A DNA stretch of 64,000 bases from Martelella sp. NC20. GTDB taxonomy: Bacteria; Pseudomonadota; Alphaproteobacteria; Rhizobiales; Rhizobiaceae. The stretch is taken from positions 1,290,001-1,354,000 of the forward strand of contig NZ_CP054861.1 of the NCBI RefSeq assembly GCF_013459645.1, read 5' to 3'. Below, one piece after another: positions 45,192 to 53,744 of the stretch; within the stretch, counting starts at the first letter, position 1; each line of letters begins with the position of its first letter. Both the position numbers and the translations under genes were made by a program. Below the pieces are notes generated by a model, which was not told the origin of the DNA, did no database searches, and saw only the letters and a program-made list of their open reading frames with translations.

Positions 45192-46871
45192 CTAGGCGTC
45201 AACATGGCGTTCGCCTCCGGCCCGTTCCTCGTCGATCAGCGCCTTTCTGGAAAGCTTGCCGACCAGGGTACGCGGCAGCGTTTCGCGGATTTCGATGTCG
45301 CGCGGCAGTTCGATCTTCGAAAGCCGGGGCTCGAGGAAGGCGTGCAGCGCCTCGATGGTCGTGTTCGCGCCCGGTTTCAGCGTGACGAAGGCCTTCGGGC
45401 ACTCGCCGCGATAGGCGTCGGGCACGCCGATCGCAACGGCTTCGGCCACATCCTCATGTTCGTAGAGCGCTTCCTCGATCACCCGCGGATAGACATTGTA
45501 GCCGCTGCAGAGGATCAACTCCTTCAGCCGGTCGACGATGTGGAGATAGCCGTCGGCATCGACATAGGCGATATCGCCGGTCCTGACGAAGCCGTCCCTG
45601 AGGACGTTTGCGGTCTCGTCAGGCCGGTTCCAGTAGCCCGACATTACCTGCGGTCCGCGCACCCATAATTCACCCTTCTCACCCTGAGACAAGATGATCT
45701 CCGGATGGTCGGGATCGCGGATCTGCAGCGTGGTGTCGCCAAGCGGCAGGCCGGCCGAGCCGTCGGGCGCCGGGGGGCCATTGACGGGGTTGACCGAGAC
45801 CACCGGGGAACATTCCGTCAGCCCGTAGCCTTCCGTCAGTCGGCAGCCCGTCAGCTTGTCGAAACGGTTCCGCACTTCAAGCGGCAGCGGCGCGCCGCCG
45901 GAAATGCAGAATTTCAGCGATGTGAGATCGATTTTGCGGGTTTCGGCAACGGCATTGATCGCGCCGAAAATCGTGGGCACGGCCGAAAGCACCGTGGCGC
46001 GGTGTTTTTGCGTAAGCGTTATGAGCGCGTCTCGGTCGAACCGCATCATCAGTATCATCGCGGCGCCGATCTCGATCGCGTAGAGCATCGTGGCGACCAG
46101 GGCGAAGACATGGAAGAACGGCAGGACGCCGATAAATATCTCCCTGCCGTCCTCGGCGGTGCCGATGAAGGTCGCCTTGACCTGTTTCGTGTTGGCCACC
46201 AGCGCCCGATGCGACAGCATCGCGCCCTTGGAAATGCCGGTGGTGCCGCCGGTATACTGCAGCACGGCGATATCCTCCGGCGCGATATCGGCCTCGGGCG
46301 CCCACCTGCCCGCATCCTTTTTCAGCAGGTCGGCATAGGAGATATGGCGGTCGTCGCGCGGCGTGGCGGTCAGTATCGATCTTTTCAGGGTCTTGAGGAG
46401 CAGCGCCCTGACGGGCGGCAATGCCGGGGCCAGCGGACAGACGATCACATGTTTCAGACCCGCCTCCGCGACGATCGGGCCGAGCCCCTGATAGCAGGCG
46501 GCGATATCCATCGTGAACATCGTTTCGACATCGGCATCGCGGATCTGGGCGAGCAGTTCCCGGCTGGTATAGAGCGGATTGAAATTGACCACGGTGGCCC
46601 CGACCCGAAGGATCGCGAAGAAGCAGATCACCGAATAGGGCGAGTTGGGAAGGCAGAGGCCGACGCGCGCGCCTTTTGCCACGCCGATCGCGGCAAGGCC
46701 GATCGCGCACCGGTCGATCTCCGCCGCAAGCTCGCCATAGGTCCATTCGCGTCCCGAAAACCAGATCGCCCGGTTGTCTGGGAAACGGCGGCTCGCCTCA
46801 TCGAACAGAGCCGTCAGCGTAGCCGTCGCGGCGGTCGGCGCCGGCCCGGCCGTGCCGGATTGATGATGCAC
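45192..46871 (-). CDS. fadD: Long-chain fatty acid-CoA ligase
   Basis: 559-aa AMP-forming acyl-CoA synthetase that activates fatty acids for beta-oxidation. The ATP/AMP motif is LQYTGGTTGISKGAMLSH, then EGYGLTECSPVV, TGDIAYVDADGYLHIVDRLKELI (fatty-acyl-CoA synthetase signature), and a C-terminal lysine in LVGKLSRKAL. It starts with GTG at 46871, six bases after GGAGGAGAC. Same strand as the MerR gene and fadA operon, and divergent from a thioesterase gene across a palindromic promoter region. Confidence 0.93.
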   Translation of the reverse strand: MHHQSGTAGPAPTAATATLTALFDEASRRFPDNRAIWFSGREWTYGELAAEIDRCAIGLAAIGVAKGARVGLCLPNSPYSVICFFAILRVGATVVNFNPLYTSRELLAQIRDADVETMFTMDIAACYQGLGPIVAEAGLKHVIVCPLAPALPPVRALLLKTLKRSILTATPRDDRHISYADLLKKDAGRWAPEADIAPEDIAVLQYTGGTTGISKGAMLSHRALVANTKQVKATFIGTAEDGREIFIGVLPFFHVFALVATMLYAIEIGAAMILMMRFDRDALITLTQKHRATVLSAVPTIFGAINAVAETRKIDLTSLKFCISGGAPLPLEVRNRFDKLTGCRLTEGYGLTECSPVVSVNPVNGPPAPDGSAGLPLGDTTLQIRDPDHPEIILSQGEKGELWVRGPQVMSGYWNRPDETANVLRDGFVRTGDIAYVDADGYLHIVDRLKELILCSGYNVYPRVIEEALYEHEDVAEAVAIGVPDAYRGECPKAFVTLKPGANTTIEALHAFLEPRLSKIELPRDIEIRETLPRTLVGKLSRKALIDEERAGGERHVDA

Positions 46872-46940
46872 GTCTCCTCCTCCCTGCCGGCACCCCCTCC
46901 TCCAAGGCGTTGTCCCGGCATTTTTCTCTGGACATGACTA

Positions 46941-46969
46941 TTACGATACCTACTATACGTATAGGTCAA
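46941..46969 (-). promoter_or_regulatory. Candidate MerR-type operator/promoter of fadD
   Basis: On the minus strand TTGACC (46964-46969) could be a -35 box. It runs into ACCTATACGTATAGTAGGT, which contains the perfect palindrome CTATACGTATAG (46953-46964) and outer ACCTA/TAGGT arms. A -10-like GTAATA follows at about 19 bases, the long spacing seen at MerR-family promoters. The adjacent MerR gene is the obvious candidate binder; it could serve both fadD and the divergent thioesterase gene. Confidence 0.6.
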
Positions 46970-47040
46970 CCTCTATTCAAGAGAAATCGTCATGGTTGCG
47001 CGCCGGCGGGACCGGTCGCGGCAGGAAAACGGGAGACATC

Positions 47041-47646
47041 ATGTATATCTGGGCGAGGCTGGTCAGAACCGTGATCGCGGCGCGTTGCGGCAAACCGCTT
47101 GCGGGCGGGGCGACGAAGTCGTCTGTCGTCGGCCGTATCTGGCCGCAGGACCTCGATATCAATCTCCATGTCAATAACGGCCGCTATCTGACATTGATGG
47201 ATCTCGGACGGCTCGATTTCGTGTTTCGGTCCGGCCTCGGTTCGGCCGGTCTCAAGGGTCGGCGGCGGCCGGTGCTGACCGGGCTCAGCGCCCGCTACAA
47301 GAGTTCGCTCGGCCTGTTTCAGAAATACCGGATGGAGACCGAACTCATCGGCTGGACGGAGCGCTCCATTTTCATGGAACACCGGATCATCCCCTTGAGC
47401 GGCCCCGCACGCGAGACGGTGGCGGTGACCGCCGTTGTCCGGGCCGTCATACTGGAGCCCGACAACAGCAAGGTGGAGACCCGGGAACTGCTTTCGGGAC
47501 TGGGCTATCCGGCTGAAAGCCCGCCGCTTTCGGAAAGCTGCGCCAGCCTGCTGTCGCCGGCCGAACGGGCCGCGCTGCATGACGCCGGCGCTGGTGGAGG
47601 CCGCCGCAGGGACATGTCGTTTCCGGAAAGATCGGCTGCCAGATGA
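47041..47646 (+). CDS. Hotdog-fold acyl thioesterase (THEM6/4HBT-like)
   Basis: 201-aa protein with a single hotdog domain. The motif WPQDLDINLHVNNGRYLTLMDLGRLDF resembles the active-site helix region of 4-hydroxybenzoyl-CoA thioesterase relatives, in which the Asp or neighbouring residues activate water. The following ARYKSSLGLFQKYRMETELIGWTERSIFMEHRI continues the domain. Start 47041 has GGGAG six bases upstream. It is transcribed away from fadD across a shared promoter region, so hydrolysis of acyl-CoA is likely. Specific substrate unknown. Confidence 0.82.
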   Translation: MYIWARLVRTVIAARCGKPLAGGATKSSVVGRIWPQDLDINLHVNNGRYLTLMDLGRLDFVFRSGLGSAGLKGRRRPVLTGLSARYKSSLGLFQKYRMETELIGWTERSIFMEHRIIPLSGPARETVAVTAVVRAVILEPDNSKVETRELLSGLGYPAESPPLSESCASLLSPAERAALHDAGAGGGRRRDMSFPERSAAR

Positions 47647-47740
47647 CGGCCGCCGCACGGCAAGATGGTTCTCTTTTGCGGCCATTCATGTTTGGATGCG
47701 CCAAAATGCCCGCTTCTTCGGCCGGGCTATGGAGAATGAC

Positions 47741-48664
47741 ATGGAATGTATCCTGCTGGGCGTACCGGTCGAGTGCGGCTCGGGGCGCAAGGGTTGCAAC
47801 ATGGGGCCAAACGGGCTCAGGGCCGCGGGTCTGGCCGAGGCGCTGAAGGGGCTCGGCCACACGGTGCGCGATCTCGGCGATCTGAGGCCCGCGCCCGAGC
47901 GCGCGGTCTCCCATCAAAACACCGCGCTGAAGGCGCTGGCCGAGACCGTCTCCTGGCTCGATGCGCTGACCGAGGCCGCGTTCGAGATTTCCGGAGAAGG
48001 ACTGCCGATCTTCATGGGCGGCGATCATGTGATGGCGGCGGCAAGCGTTGCCGGCCTCGCGCGGCGGGCAAGGGAACAGGGCCGTCCGCTGTTTGTGCTG
48101 TGGCTCGACGCCCATACGGATTTTCATACGCTCGAGACCACCGACAGCGGTAATCTGCACGGCACGCCGGCTGCCTATTTCACCGGCCAGCCGGGTTTTG
48201 AGGGCGTGTTTCCGCCGCTTGAAGCCCCGGTCGATCCGAAAAATGTCTGCATGATCGGCATCCGCAGCGTCGATCCCGCCGAACGCGCGACGATCCGCGC
48301 TGCCGGCGTCACGGTTTACGACATGCGCGCCATCGACGAGAACGGCATCGCGCCGCTGCTGAAGGCATTTCTGGACAGGGTCGAGGCCGAAAACGGCATG
48401 CTGCATGTCAGTTTCGACGTCGATTTCCTCGACCCGTCCGTCGCCCCCGGGGTCGGCACCACCGTGCCGGGCGGCGCGACCTTCCGGGAAGCGCATCTGG
48501 TGATGGAAATGCTGCATGACAGCGAACGCGTGACCAGCCTCGATCTGGTCGAGCTCAATCCGTTTCTCGACGAACGCGGCAAGGCGGCGATCCTGATGAC
48601 CGAGTTGACCGCCAGCCTGTTCGGCCGGCGGGTGATGGACCGCCCCACGCGGAGTTACGGCTGA
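47741..48664 (+). CDS. rocF: Arginase (ureohydrolase family)
   Basis: 307-aa binuclear manganese enzyme predicted to split arginine into ornithine and urea. Metal ligands are in GGDHVMAA (His), LWLDAHTDFHTLE (Asp, His, Asp) and HVSFDVDFLDP (Asp, Asp). The loop DSGNLHGTPAAYF resembles the arginase substrate loop SGNxHG rather than that of agmatinase. Start 47741 has GGAG close upstream; an in-frame ATG four codons earlier is possible. It lies 94 bp after the thioesterase gene on the same strand. No urease or ornithine gene is nearby. Confidence 0.88.
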   Translation: MECILLGVPVECGSGRKGCNMGPNGLRAAGLAEALKGLGHTVRDLGDLRPAPERAVSHQNTALKALAETVSWLDALTEAAFEISGEGLPIFMGGDHVMAAASVAGLARRAREQGRPLFVLWLDAHTDFHTLETTDSGNLHGTPAAYFTGQPGFEGVFPPLEAPVDPKNVCMIGIRSVDPAERATIRAAGVTVYDMRAIDENGIAPLLKAFLDRVEAENGMLHVSFDVDFLDPSVAPGVGTTVPGGATFREAHLVMEMLHDSERVTSLDLVELNPFLDERGKAAILMTELTASLFGRRVMDRPTRSYG

Positions 48665-49648
48665 TCAGCCGCTGCCGATGATCATGCCGGCGGCCAGCAC
48701 AAGTCCGCCGCCGAGCACCACCTGGAAGGCGGCGCGCATGAACGGCGTTTCCATATATTTGTTCTGGATGAAGGCGATCGCCCAGAGTTCGAAGAACACC
48801 ACCACGATGGCAACGATGGTCGCGGTCCAGAAGTCCGGGATCAGATAGGGCAGCGCATGGCCGAGCCCCCCAAGCGTCGTCATCACGCCTGAGGCGATGC
48901 CGCGCTTGATCGGCGAACCCCGGCCGGAAAGCTTGCCGTCGTCGTGGGCCGCTTCGGTAAAGCCCATCGAGATGCCGGCGCCGACGGCGGCGGACAAGCC
49001 GATCAGGAAGGTCTGCCAGGTGTCCTGGGTGGCGAAGGCCGCGGCGAAGATCGGCGCCAGCGTCGAGACCGAACCATCCATCAGCCCGGCAAGGCCCGGC
49101 TGCACCCAGGTCAGCAGGAACTGGCGGTGCTCCTTCCTGGACTCCTCGTCGCGTACGGTTTCCGGCGCATGCTTTTCAGTCAGCGTCTCGGCCAGTTCCT
49201 CATGCGCCTCCTCGGCTATGGCGAGATCGCCGAGCAGTTTGCGGGTGTCGGCGTCCGAAACCTCGGCCATGGCCGCGCGGTAGAAGCGCTGCGCCTGCTC
49301 CTCCATCAGCACCGACTGGCGGCGGATTTTATCCAGCGACAGCGTCTTCATCAGCCAGTCGGGCCGGCGTTCGATGAAGCCGCGCACATGTTCGCGCCGG
49401 ATCAGCGGTATGTCGTTGCCGAAGCGGCGCTTGAACATGTCGATCAGCATGCGCCGATGGCTGTCCTCGACCTCCGCCATATCATCGAAAATCCGCGCGC
49501 TGTCGGGATAATCGTCACGAAGATGGGCGGCATAGGCCTTGTAGATGCGCGCGTCGTCCTCTTCGGAGGAGATCGCGAGCGCCAGCATTTCGGGTTCGCT
49601 CAACGAGGAAAGGTCGCGCTTGGTGCGCGGGAACAGATTCAGGACCAT
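48665..49648 (-). CDS. mbfA: Membrane-bound ferritin MbfA (rubrerythrin plus VIT1-like iron exporter)
   Basis: 327-aa protein of two parts. Residues 1-165 are a ferritin-like diiron domain with ExxH motifs in AEVEDSHRRM and EEAHEELAE. Residues 175-327 form a CCC1/VIT1-like membrane domain with about five helices (QPGLAGLMDGSVSTLAPIFAAAFAT, FLIGLSAAVGAGISMGFTEA and others). In rhizobia and Brucella relatives MbfA exports iron and protects from iron and peroxide stress, under repression by Irr. A perfect ICE box stands just upstream, in full agreement. Confidence 0.94.
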   Translation of the reverse strand: MVLNLFPRTKRDLSSLSEPEMLALAISSEEDDARIYKAYAAHLRDDYPDSARIFDDMAEVEDSHRRMLIDMFKRRFGNDIPLIRREHVRGFIERRPDWLMKTLSLDKIRRQSVLMEEQAQRFYRAAMAEVSDADTRKLLGDLAIAEEAHEELAETLTEKHAPETVRDEESRKEHRQFLLTWVQPGLAGLMDGSVSTLAPIFAAAFATQDTWQTFLIGLSAAVGAGISMGFTEAAHDDGKLSGRGSPIKRGIASGVMTTLGGLGHALPYLIPDFWTATIVAIVVVFFELWAIAFIQNKYMETPFMRAAFQVVLGGGLVLAAGMIIGSG

Positions 49649-49667
49649 CTGAGGGCTTCCGGTTTCA

Positions 49668-49686
49668 ATTTAGAATAATTCTAAAT
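49668..49686. promoter_or_regulatory. Iron control element (Irr-binding ICE box)
   Basis: ATTTAGAATAATTCTAAAT is a 19-bp symmetrical site: TTTAGAA at 49669-49675, three-base centre, TTCTAAA at 49679-49685. This matches the ICE consensus of rhizobial Irr with no deviation in the arms. It lies 20 bp upstream of the mbfA start, so Irr binding should repress mbfA under low iron. Confidence 0.92.
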
Positions 49687-49714
49687 CGTAAGTCGCCGGA
49701 GGTCAAACGGTGAA

Positions 49715-50425
49715 TCAGGGTTTTCTGCCGATCAGGGCGGAGACGAACGCGGGAACGGTGGTTGACGCCGTACCCGTGAGGCATTCGCCGAACAGGCTGT
49801 TGCCGGTCGCCTCGAGATTGATCTCGACGGCGCGCGCGCCGGCAGATGTGGCCGCCGCCACGAAGCCTGCCGCGGGATAGACCGTGCCGGAGGTTCCGAT
49901 CGCGACAAACAGGGCGGCCTTGCCGAGCGCATCCTCGATCACGTCCATGTCGTAGGGCATTTCGCCGAACCAGACGATGTCGGGCCGAAGCGAGGGACGG
50001 CTGCAGCTCGAACAGAAACAGTCCCGGTCGAGGTCGCCCTCCCAGTGCTGGTGGCTGCCGCATTCGTAACAGAGCGCGGAATCGAGCCTGCCATGCATGT
50101 GCAGCAATTTCTTCGAGCCGGCCTTTTCATGCAGGTTGTCGACATTCTGGGTGATCAGCAGGAAATCGCCGTCCCAGGCATTCTCAAGGGCCGCAAGCGC
50201 GTTGTGGGCGGCGTTGGGCGTAGCCCTGGCGGCCTCGCGGCGGCGCATATTGTAGAAATCCAGCACCAGATCGGGGTTGTTGTGAAAGCCCTCAGGGGTC
50301 GCCACATCCTCGATACTGTGTCCCTCCCAGAGGCCGCCCTGATCGCGGAATGTGGCAAGGCCGGATTCCGCCGAAATGCCGGCGCCGGTCAGCACAACGA
50401 TCGGGGAGGAAGGGTCAATCTTCAT
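49715..50425 (-). CDS. cobB: Sir2 family NAD-dependent protein deacylase
   Basis: 236-aa sirtuin. NAD-binding GAGISAESGLATFRDQGGLW at the N-terminus, TQNVDNLHEKAG with HMHG following (catalytic His), and two CxxC pairs (CYEC and CSSC) for structural zinc. WFGEMP and AIGTSGTVYPAAG complete the family set. YNMRRREAA carries the Tyr and Arg that favour succinyl or malonyl lysine in class III sirtuins, so desuccinylase activity is likely beside deacetylation. Downstream of it lies the mbfA ICE box. Confidence 0.93.
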   Translation of the reverse strand: MKIDPSSPIVVLTGAGISAESGLATFRDQGGLWEGHSIEDVATPEGFHNNPDLVLDFYNMRRREAARATPNAAHNALAALENAWDGDFLLITQNVDNLHEKAGSKKLLHMHGRLDSALCYECGSHQHWEGDLDRDCFCSSCSRPSLRPDIVWFGEMPYDMDVIEDALGKAALFVAIGTSGTVYPAAGFVAAATSAGARAVEINLEATGNSLFGECLTGTASTTVPAFVSALIGRKP

Positions 50426-50480
50426 AGGTCACGCCTGTCTCGGGCCTTCGACGCCGGCGCATCCTCGCGGCTGGTGGACA

Positions 50481-51086
50481 TCAACGCAGCGAGGCGACAG
50501 GCAGATCGGTTCCCGTCTCGACCTTGACCCAGCGGCCGGAATCGAAGGACGCCTGACGCTTGAGGAAGGTGTAGGGCGTATCCGACCAGGCGAGCACATC
50601 GTCGTTCAGATTGTCGAGGACGAAATCACCGTCATTGGTGCGCAGCGTCAGCACCGCATGGCCCTCGCCATTGGGTTTGCGCACCACGGTGATCAGCAGG
50701 TCCGAGGCGGAGAAGCCGGCCTTCATCAGGCGGCGGCGTTTCTCCAGAACAAAGTCCTCGCAATCGCCGGCGCCGCTGTCGGGATAGGCCCAGACTTCCT
50801 CGCGGCCGTAAAGCTCCTCGTCGGTCATCGGCTCGATCGCGGCATTGACCGTACTGTTGATCGCCACCACCGTTTTCCAGCCGTAGCTCGTTACCCGCGC
50901 GGCAATCGTGCTGGCGTTATGGGGCGCGCAATCGCGGTGGTGAAGCTCGCAGAACTCGAAATGGCCGATCGGCTGGGAGGTGACGCCACCCACCGGCATG
51001 GCGGATGCAGCAAGGGCGGGGGCCGCCGCAAAGAGGCCCGCAATGGCGCAGAAAGCCGAAAAAATCAGTCTATCCAAACGAGGCAC
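50481..51086 (-). CDS. Transglutaminase-like cysteine proteinase (BTLCP family)
   Basis: 201-aa exported protein with a GTG start and a signal peptide (cleavage near ALAASA, residue 28). The BTLCP core has candidate catalytic Cys and Asp in GAGDCEDFVLEKRRRL, His in GHAVLTLRTNDGDFVLDN, and Asn/Asp following. This is the LapG-like superfamily of periplasmic proteases that cleave surface adhesins, but rhizobial members are mostly uncharacterised and no lapD gene is adjacent. Two perfect CtrA boxes lie 26 to 107 bp upstream, suggesting cell-cycle control. Confidence 0.85.
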   Translation of the reverse strand: MPRLDRLIFSAFCAIAGLFAAAPALAASAMPVGGVTSQPIGHFEFCELHHRDCAPHNASTIAARVTSYGWKTVVAINSTVNAAIEPMTDEELYGREEVWAYPDSGAGDCEDFVLEKRRRLMKAGFSASDLLITVVRKPNGEGHAVLTLRTNDGDFVLDNLNDDVLAWSDTPYTFLKRQASFDSGRWVKVETGTDLPVASLR

Positions 51087-51111
51087 GCTATACCCATCCG
51101 CCCGTGAATTC

Positions 51112-51126
51112 TTAACAAAGAGTTAA
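51112..51126. promoter_or_regulatory. CtrA box 1 (TTAA-N7-TTAA)
   Basis: TTAACAAAGAGTTAA is a perfect full-length CtrA binding box. It lies 26 bp upstream of the BTLCP gene start on the minus strand, in the position of a core promoter. A GANTC methylation site (GAGTC, 51143-51147) lies between it and the second box. Confidence 0.7.
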
Positions 51127-51178
51127 GGAGAATTAGGGCTTTGAGTCAATCAGCGTGAGGGGCCCGCAGGCCGAGATC

Positions 51179-51193
51179 TTAAGAAATGGTTAA
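51179..51193. promoter_or_regulatory. CtrA box 2 (TTAA-N7-TTAA)
   Basis: On the minus strand TTAACCATTTCTTAA is a perfect CtrA box that also contains the TTAACCAT form. It overlaps the stop codon of the alpha/beta hydrolase gene, about 95 bp upstream of the BTLCP gene. Confidence 0.65.
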
Positions 51194-51999
51194 CCGGCGC
51201 GGTGTTCGGCCGCGGTTTCCAGAAGCCCGGAAAGCGCGGTCAGCATGCGCGCAATATCCTCCGGCCTGGAAAGCCGGTGATCGCCATCCTGCACCAGCGT
51301 CAGCACGACATCGTCGGCAGGCAGATGCGACATCAGCTTCAACGCGTGTTTATAGGGCACGTCCGGGTCCTGCTTGCCCTGGATGATATGGACCGGGCAG
51401 CCGGTCTCGATAATGCCGGTCAGCACCATGTTGCGCCGGCCATCGTCGAGAAGGGCCGAGGTATAGATGGTCGGCTCCGGTCCGTAGATCGAGTGTTCCT
51501 CGAAATAACCGTTTTCGGCGAGCGCCTTGCACTGGGCATCCGTGAGGTCCGGCTCGATCAGCTCGCTGGTGAAGTCGGGCGCGGGCGCCAGCAGCAGCAG
51601 CCCGTCGATTGCGGGCGCGCCTTCCTTGCCCTTCAGTTCCTGCGCCGCCCGAAGCGCCAGCCAGCCTCCCATGGACGAGCCGATGATGATGATCCTTTCC
51701 GGGCTCGCATGGGCAATGGCGGCAAGGGCGTCGGCGAGCCAGCGCGAGATCGTGCCGTCCCTGAAGTCGCCCTCGCTTTCGCCGTGGCCGGTATAGTCGA
51801 AGCGCAGCATGGGAAGATCGTTTTCGCCGGCATAGGCATCGAGCGCCTCTGCCTTGCTGCCCAGCATGTCGGAGCCGTAGCCGGAAAACCAGACCAGCAT
51901 GGGGGCATCGCTTCTGCCCTTGCGAAGGCGCATGGCGATCCTGAGCGGGCCGTCGCCATGGTCGATTTCGGTGTAGGTCGGCTGGCCGTCTTCGTTCAT
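51190..51999 (-). CDS. Alpha/beta hydrolase
   Basis: 269-aa soluble serine hydrolase. The nucleophile elbow is IIGSSMGGWLAL (Ser near residue 107), the oxyanion region is VWFSGYGSDMLGSKAEAL, the strand motif MLRFDYTGHGESEGDF is typical, and catalytic Asp and His are in QGKQDPDVPY and VQDGDHRLSRPED. It resembles palmitoyl-protein thioesterase/BEM46-like bacterial hydrolases. Substrate unknown. ATG 51999 lies six bases after GGAG; ATG 52002 adjoins it. Confidence 0.87.
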   Translation of the reverse strand: MNEDGQPTYTEIDHGDGPLRIAMRLRKGRSDAPMLVWFSGYGSDMLGSKAEALDAYAGENDLPMLRFDYTGHGESEGDFRDGTISRWLADALAAIAHASPERIIIIGSSMGGWLALRAAQELKGKEGAPAIDGLLLLAPAPDFTSELIEPDLTDAQCKALAENGYFEEHSIYGPEPTIYTSALLDDGRRNMVLTGIIETGCPVHIIQGKQDPDVPYKHALKLMSHLPADDVVLTLVQDGDHRLSRPEDIARMLTALSGLLETAAEHRAG

Positions 52000-52089
52000 C
52001 ATGCTCTCCAAGCTTGTCCCGGACTTCAAAACGCCCGCAAATGCGCGCTTTTGGCGATCGGCAGGTGATTTTCTTTTTCGGCTGTGTTA

Positions 52090-52118
52090 TTGACACGAAC
52101 GCTGTAACAACCATTTGT
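52090..52118 (+). promoter_or_regulatory. Candidate promoter of the infC operon
   Basis: TTGACA (52090-52095) with a 17-base spacer to ATTTGT (52113-52118). The -10 is weak. It would give a short leader of about 70 bases before the ATT start of infC. Confidence 0.4.
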
Positions 52119-52192
52119 GTCCGTCAGGTGCAAGTTTTTGTGCAGCTGGCACATGCGCAACCCCGTTTCAACGATTTGAGGAGACAACGACC

Positions 52193-52729
52193 ATTCGCAG
52201 ACCCCACAGAGCCGCTCCCCCGACCAAGGAAGGTCCCCGCGCCAATCGCGACATTCGCATCCGCGAAGTCCAGCTGATTACCGAGGACGGGGAGAACCAG
52301 GGCGTCGTATTGACTGAAGATGCATTGAGAATGGCTGAGGAAGCCGGGCTTGATCTTGTCGAGATCGCCCCCAACTCGGTGCCGCCCGTTTGCAAGATTC
52401 TCGATCTGGGCAAGCTGAAATATGCCAACCAGAAGCGCGCTGCCGAAGCCCGCAAGAAGCAGAAAGTCGTCGAAGTCAAAGAAATCAAGATGCGTCCCAA
52501 CATCGACACCCATGATTATCAGGTGAAGATGAAGGCGATGAACAAGTTCTTTGAGGAAGGCGACAAGGTCAAGGTCACGCTCCGTTTCCGCGGCCGTGAA
52601 ATGGCGCACCAGGAACTGGGCATGAAGCTTCTTTCCCAGGTCAAGCAGGACACCGCCGAAATCGCGAAGGTGGAGGCCGAGCCGAAGCTCGAAGGCCGCC
52701 AGATGCTGATGGTGCTCGCGCCGAAATAG
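52193..52729 (+). CDS. infC: Translation initiation factor IF-3, with ATT start
   Basis: 178-aa factor that binds the 30S subunit and proofreads start codons. N-domain [60 protein letters not shown], basic linker [18 protein letters not shown]-domain [38 protein letters not shown]. No ATG, GTG or TTG fits the conserved N-terminus ([21 protein letters not shown]); the ATT at 52193, nine bases after TGAGGAG, does. Non-AUG starts of infC allow autoregulation by IF-3. First gene of infC-rpmI-rplT. Confidence 0.92.
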   Translation: MRRPHRAAPPTKEGPRANRDIRIREVQLITEDGENQGVVLTEDALRMAEEAGLDLVEIAPNSVPPVCKILDLGKLKYANQKRAAEARKKQKVVEVKEIKMRPNIDTHDYQVKMKAMNKFFEEGDKVKVTLRFRGREMAHQELGMKLLSQVKQDTAEIAKVEAEPKLEGRQMLMVLAPK

Positions 52730-52942
52730 GCTTTTCGCTGTTGACGATCGACGACACGCCGCCCGGGGACATTCGCCCGGCGCGGCGCTTGTCTTTTTGT
52801 CGCGGCGGAGAGGTTGCACTACAAGGGCAAAGCGCGTATAAGCGCGCCGTCCGAGAGCGGGCCGGCAGGGCATGCCGTGTCCGCTTCAAATGCGATGTCG
52901 GGGTTCGTCTCCCGGCGCAATCAAAAACAACGGAGTAGCAAA

Positions 52943-53143
52943 ATGCCCAAGATGAAGACGAAGTCGTCGGTCAAGAAGCGGTTCAAGGTAACCGCGACCG
53001 GCAAGGTGAAGTCGGCAGCCGCCGGCAAGCGCCATGGAATGATCAAGCGTTCCAACAAGTTTATCCGTGATGCGCGCGGCACGATGGTTCTGGCGGATGC
53101 AGATGCCAAGATCGTCAAGCAGTTCATGCCCTACAGCAAGTAA
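52943..53143 (+). CDS. rpmI: 50S ribosomal protein L35
   Basis: 66-aa very basic L35 protein starting [22 protein letters not shown], with [24 protein letters not shown] in the middle. CGGAGTAGC precedes the ATG at 52943. The 213 bp between infC and rpmI contain no gene. Conserved position between infC and rplT. Confidence 0.97.
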   Translation: MPKMKTKSSVKKRFKVTATGKVKSAAAGKRHGMIKRSNKFIRDARGTMVLADADAKIVKQFMPYSK

Positions 53144-53188
53144 CGCCCGTAAACTCGCACAACAGATAGATTTCAAGGAGATCATGAT

Positions 53189-53593
53189 ATGGCTCGCGTA
53201 AAACGTGGCGTTGCCGCACACGCCAAGCACAAGAAGGTCATCAAGCAAGCCAAGGGCTTCTATGGCCGTCGCAAGAACACCATCCGCACCGCCAAGGCCG
53301 CTGTCGACAAGTCCAAGCAGTACGCCTACCGCGACCGCAAGGTCAACAAGCGCAATTTCCGCGCTCTGTGGGTCCAGCGCATCAACGCCGCCGTGCGTGA
53401 ACACGGCCTGACCTATGGTCGCTTCATCGACGGTCTCAACAAGGCCGGCATCGAAGTCGACCGCAAGGTGATGTCCGACATGGCGATCCATGAGCCGGAA
53501 GCATTCGCATCGCTGGTTGCGGCTGCGAAGAAGGGCCTGGAGTACCTCAAGAAGGAAGGTACCGCCAACGAGTTTGAAAGCGCTGTAGCTTAA
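53189..53593 (+). CDS. rplT: 50S ribosomal protein L20
   Basis: 134-aa L20, an early-assembly 23S rRNA-binding protein. It begins [83 protein letters not shown], the complete family pattern. AAGGAG precedes the ATG. In many bacteria L20 autoregulates rpmI-rplT translation. A terminator follows. Confidence 0.97.
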   Translation: MARVKRGVAAHAKHKKVIKQAKGFYGRRKNTIRTAKAAVDKSKQYAYRDRKVNKRNFRALWVQRINAAVREHGLTYGRFIDGLNKAGIEVDRKVMSDMAIHEPEAFASLVAAAKKGLEYLKKEGTANEFESAVA

Positions 53594-53632
53594 GCCAGCG
53601 CTTCCCAAGCCTTCGACATATACCAATTTGGG

Positions 53633-53665
53633 AAACCCGCGCTGGCAGGATCAGTGCGGGTTTTT
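53633..53665 (+). terminator. Terminator after rplT
   Basis: AAACCCGC (53633-53640) pairs with GCGGGTTT (53656-53663), with TTTTT at 53661-53665. It ends infC-rpmI-rplT. It stands 80 bp before pheS and could also work as an attenuator, though I see no phenylalanine-rich leader peptide. Confidence 0.8.
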
Positions 53666-53744
53666 CGCATTTAAATCATGAAAATCTGATATCTGACCGG
53701 TCGAGAAGCGGAGGCCAGCCGCTTCGGCAAGCGAGAGAAGAAAA

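Noticed and set aside
53594..53744. Phenylalanine attenuator before pheS
   Set aside because: There is a terminator but no Phe-rich leader peptide or T-box; it is explained as the end of the rplT operon.
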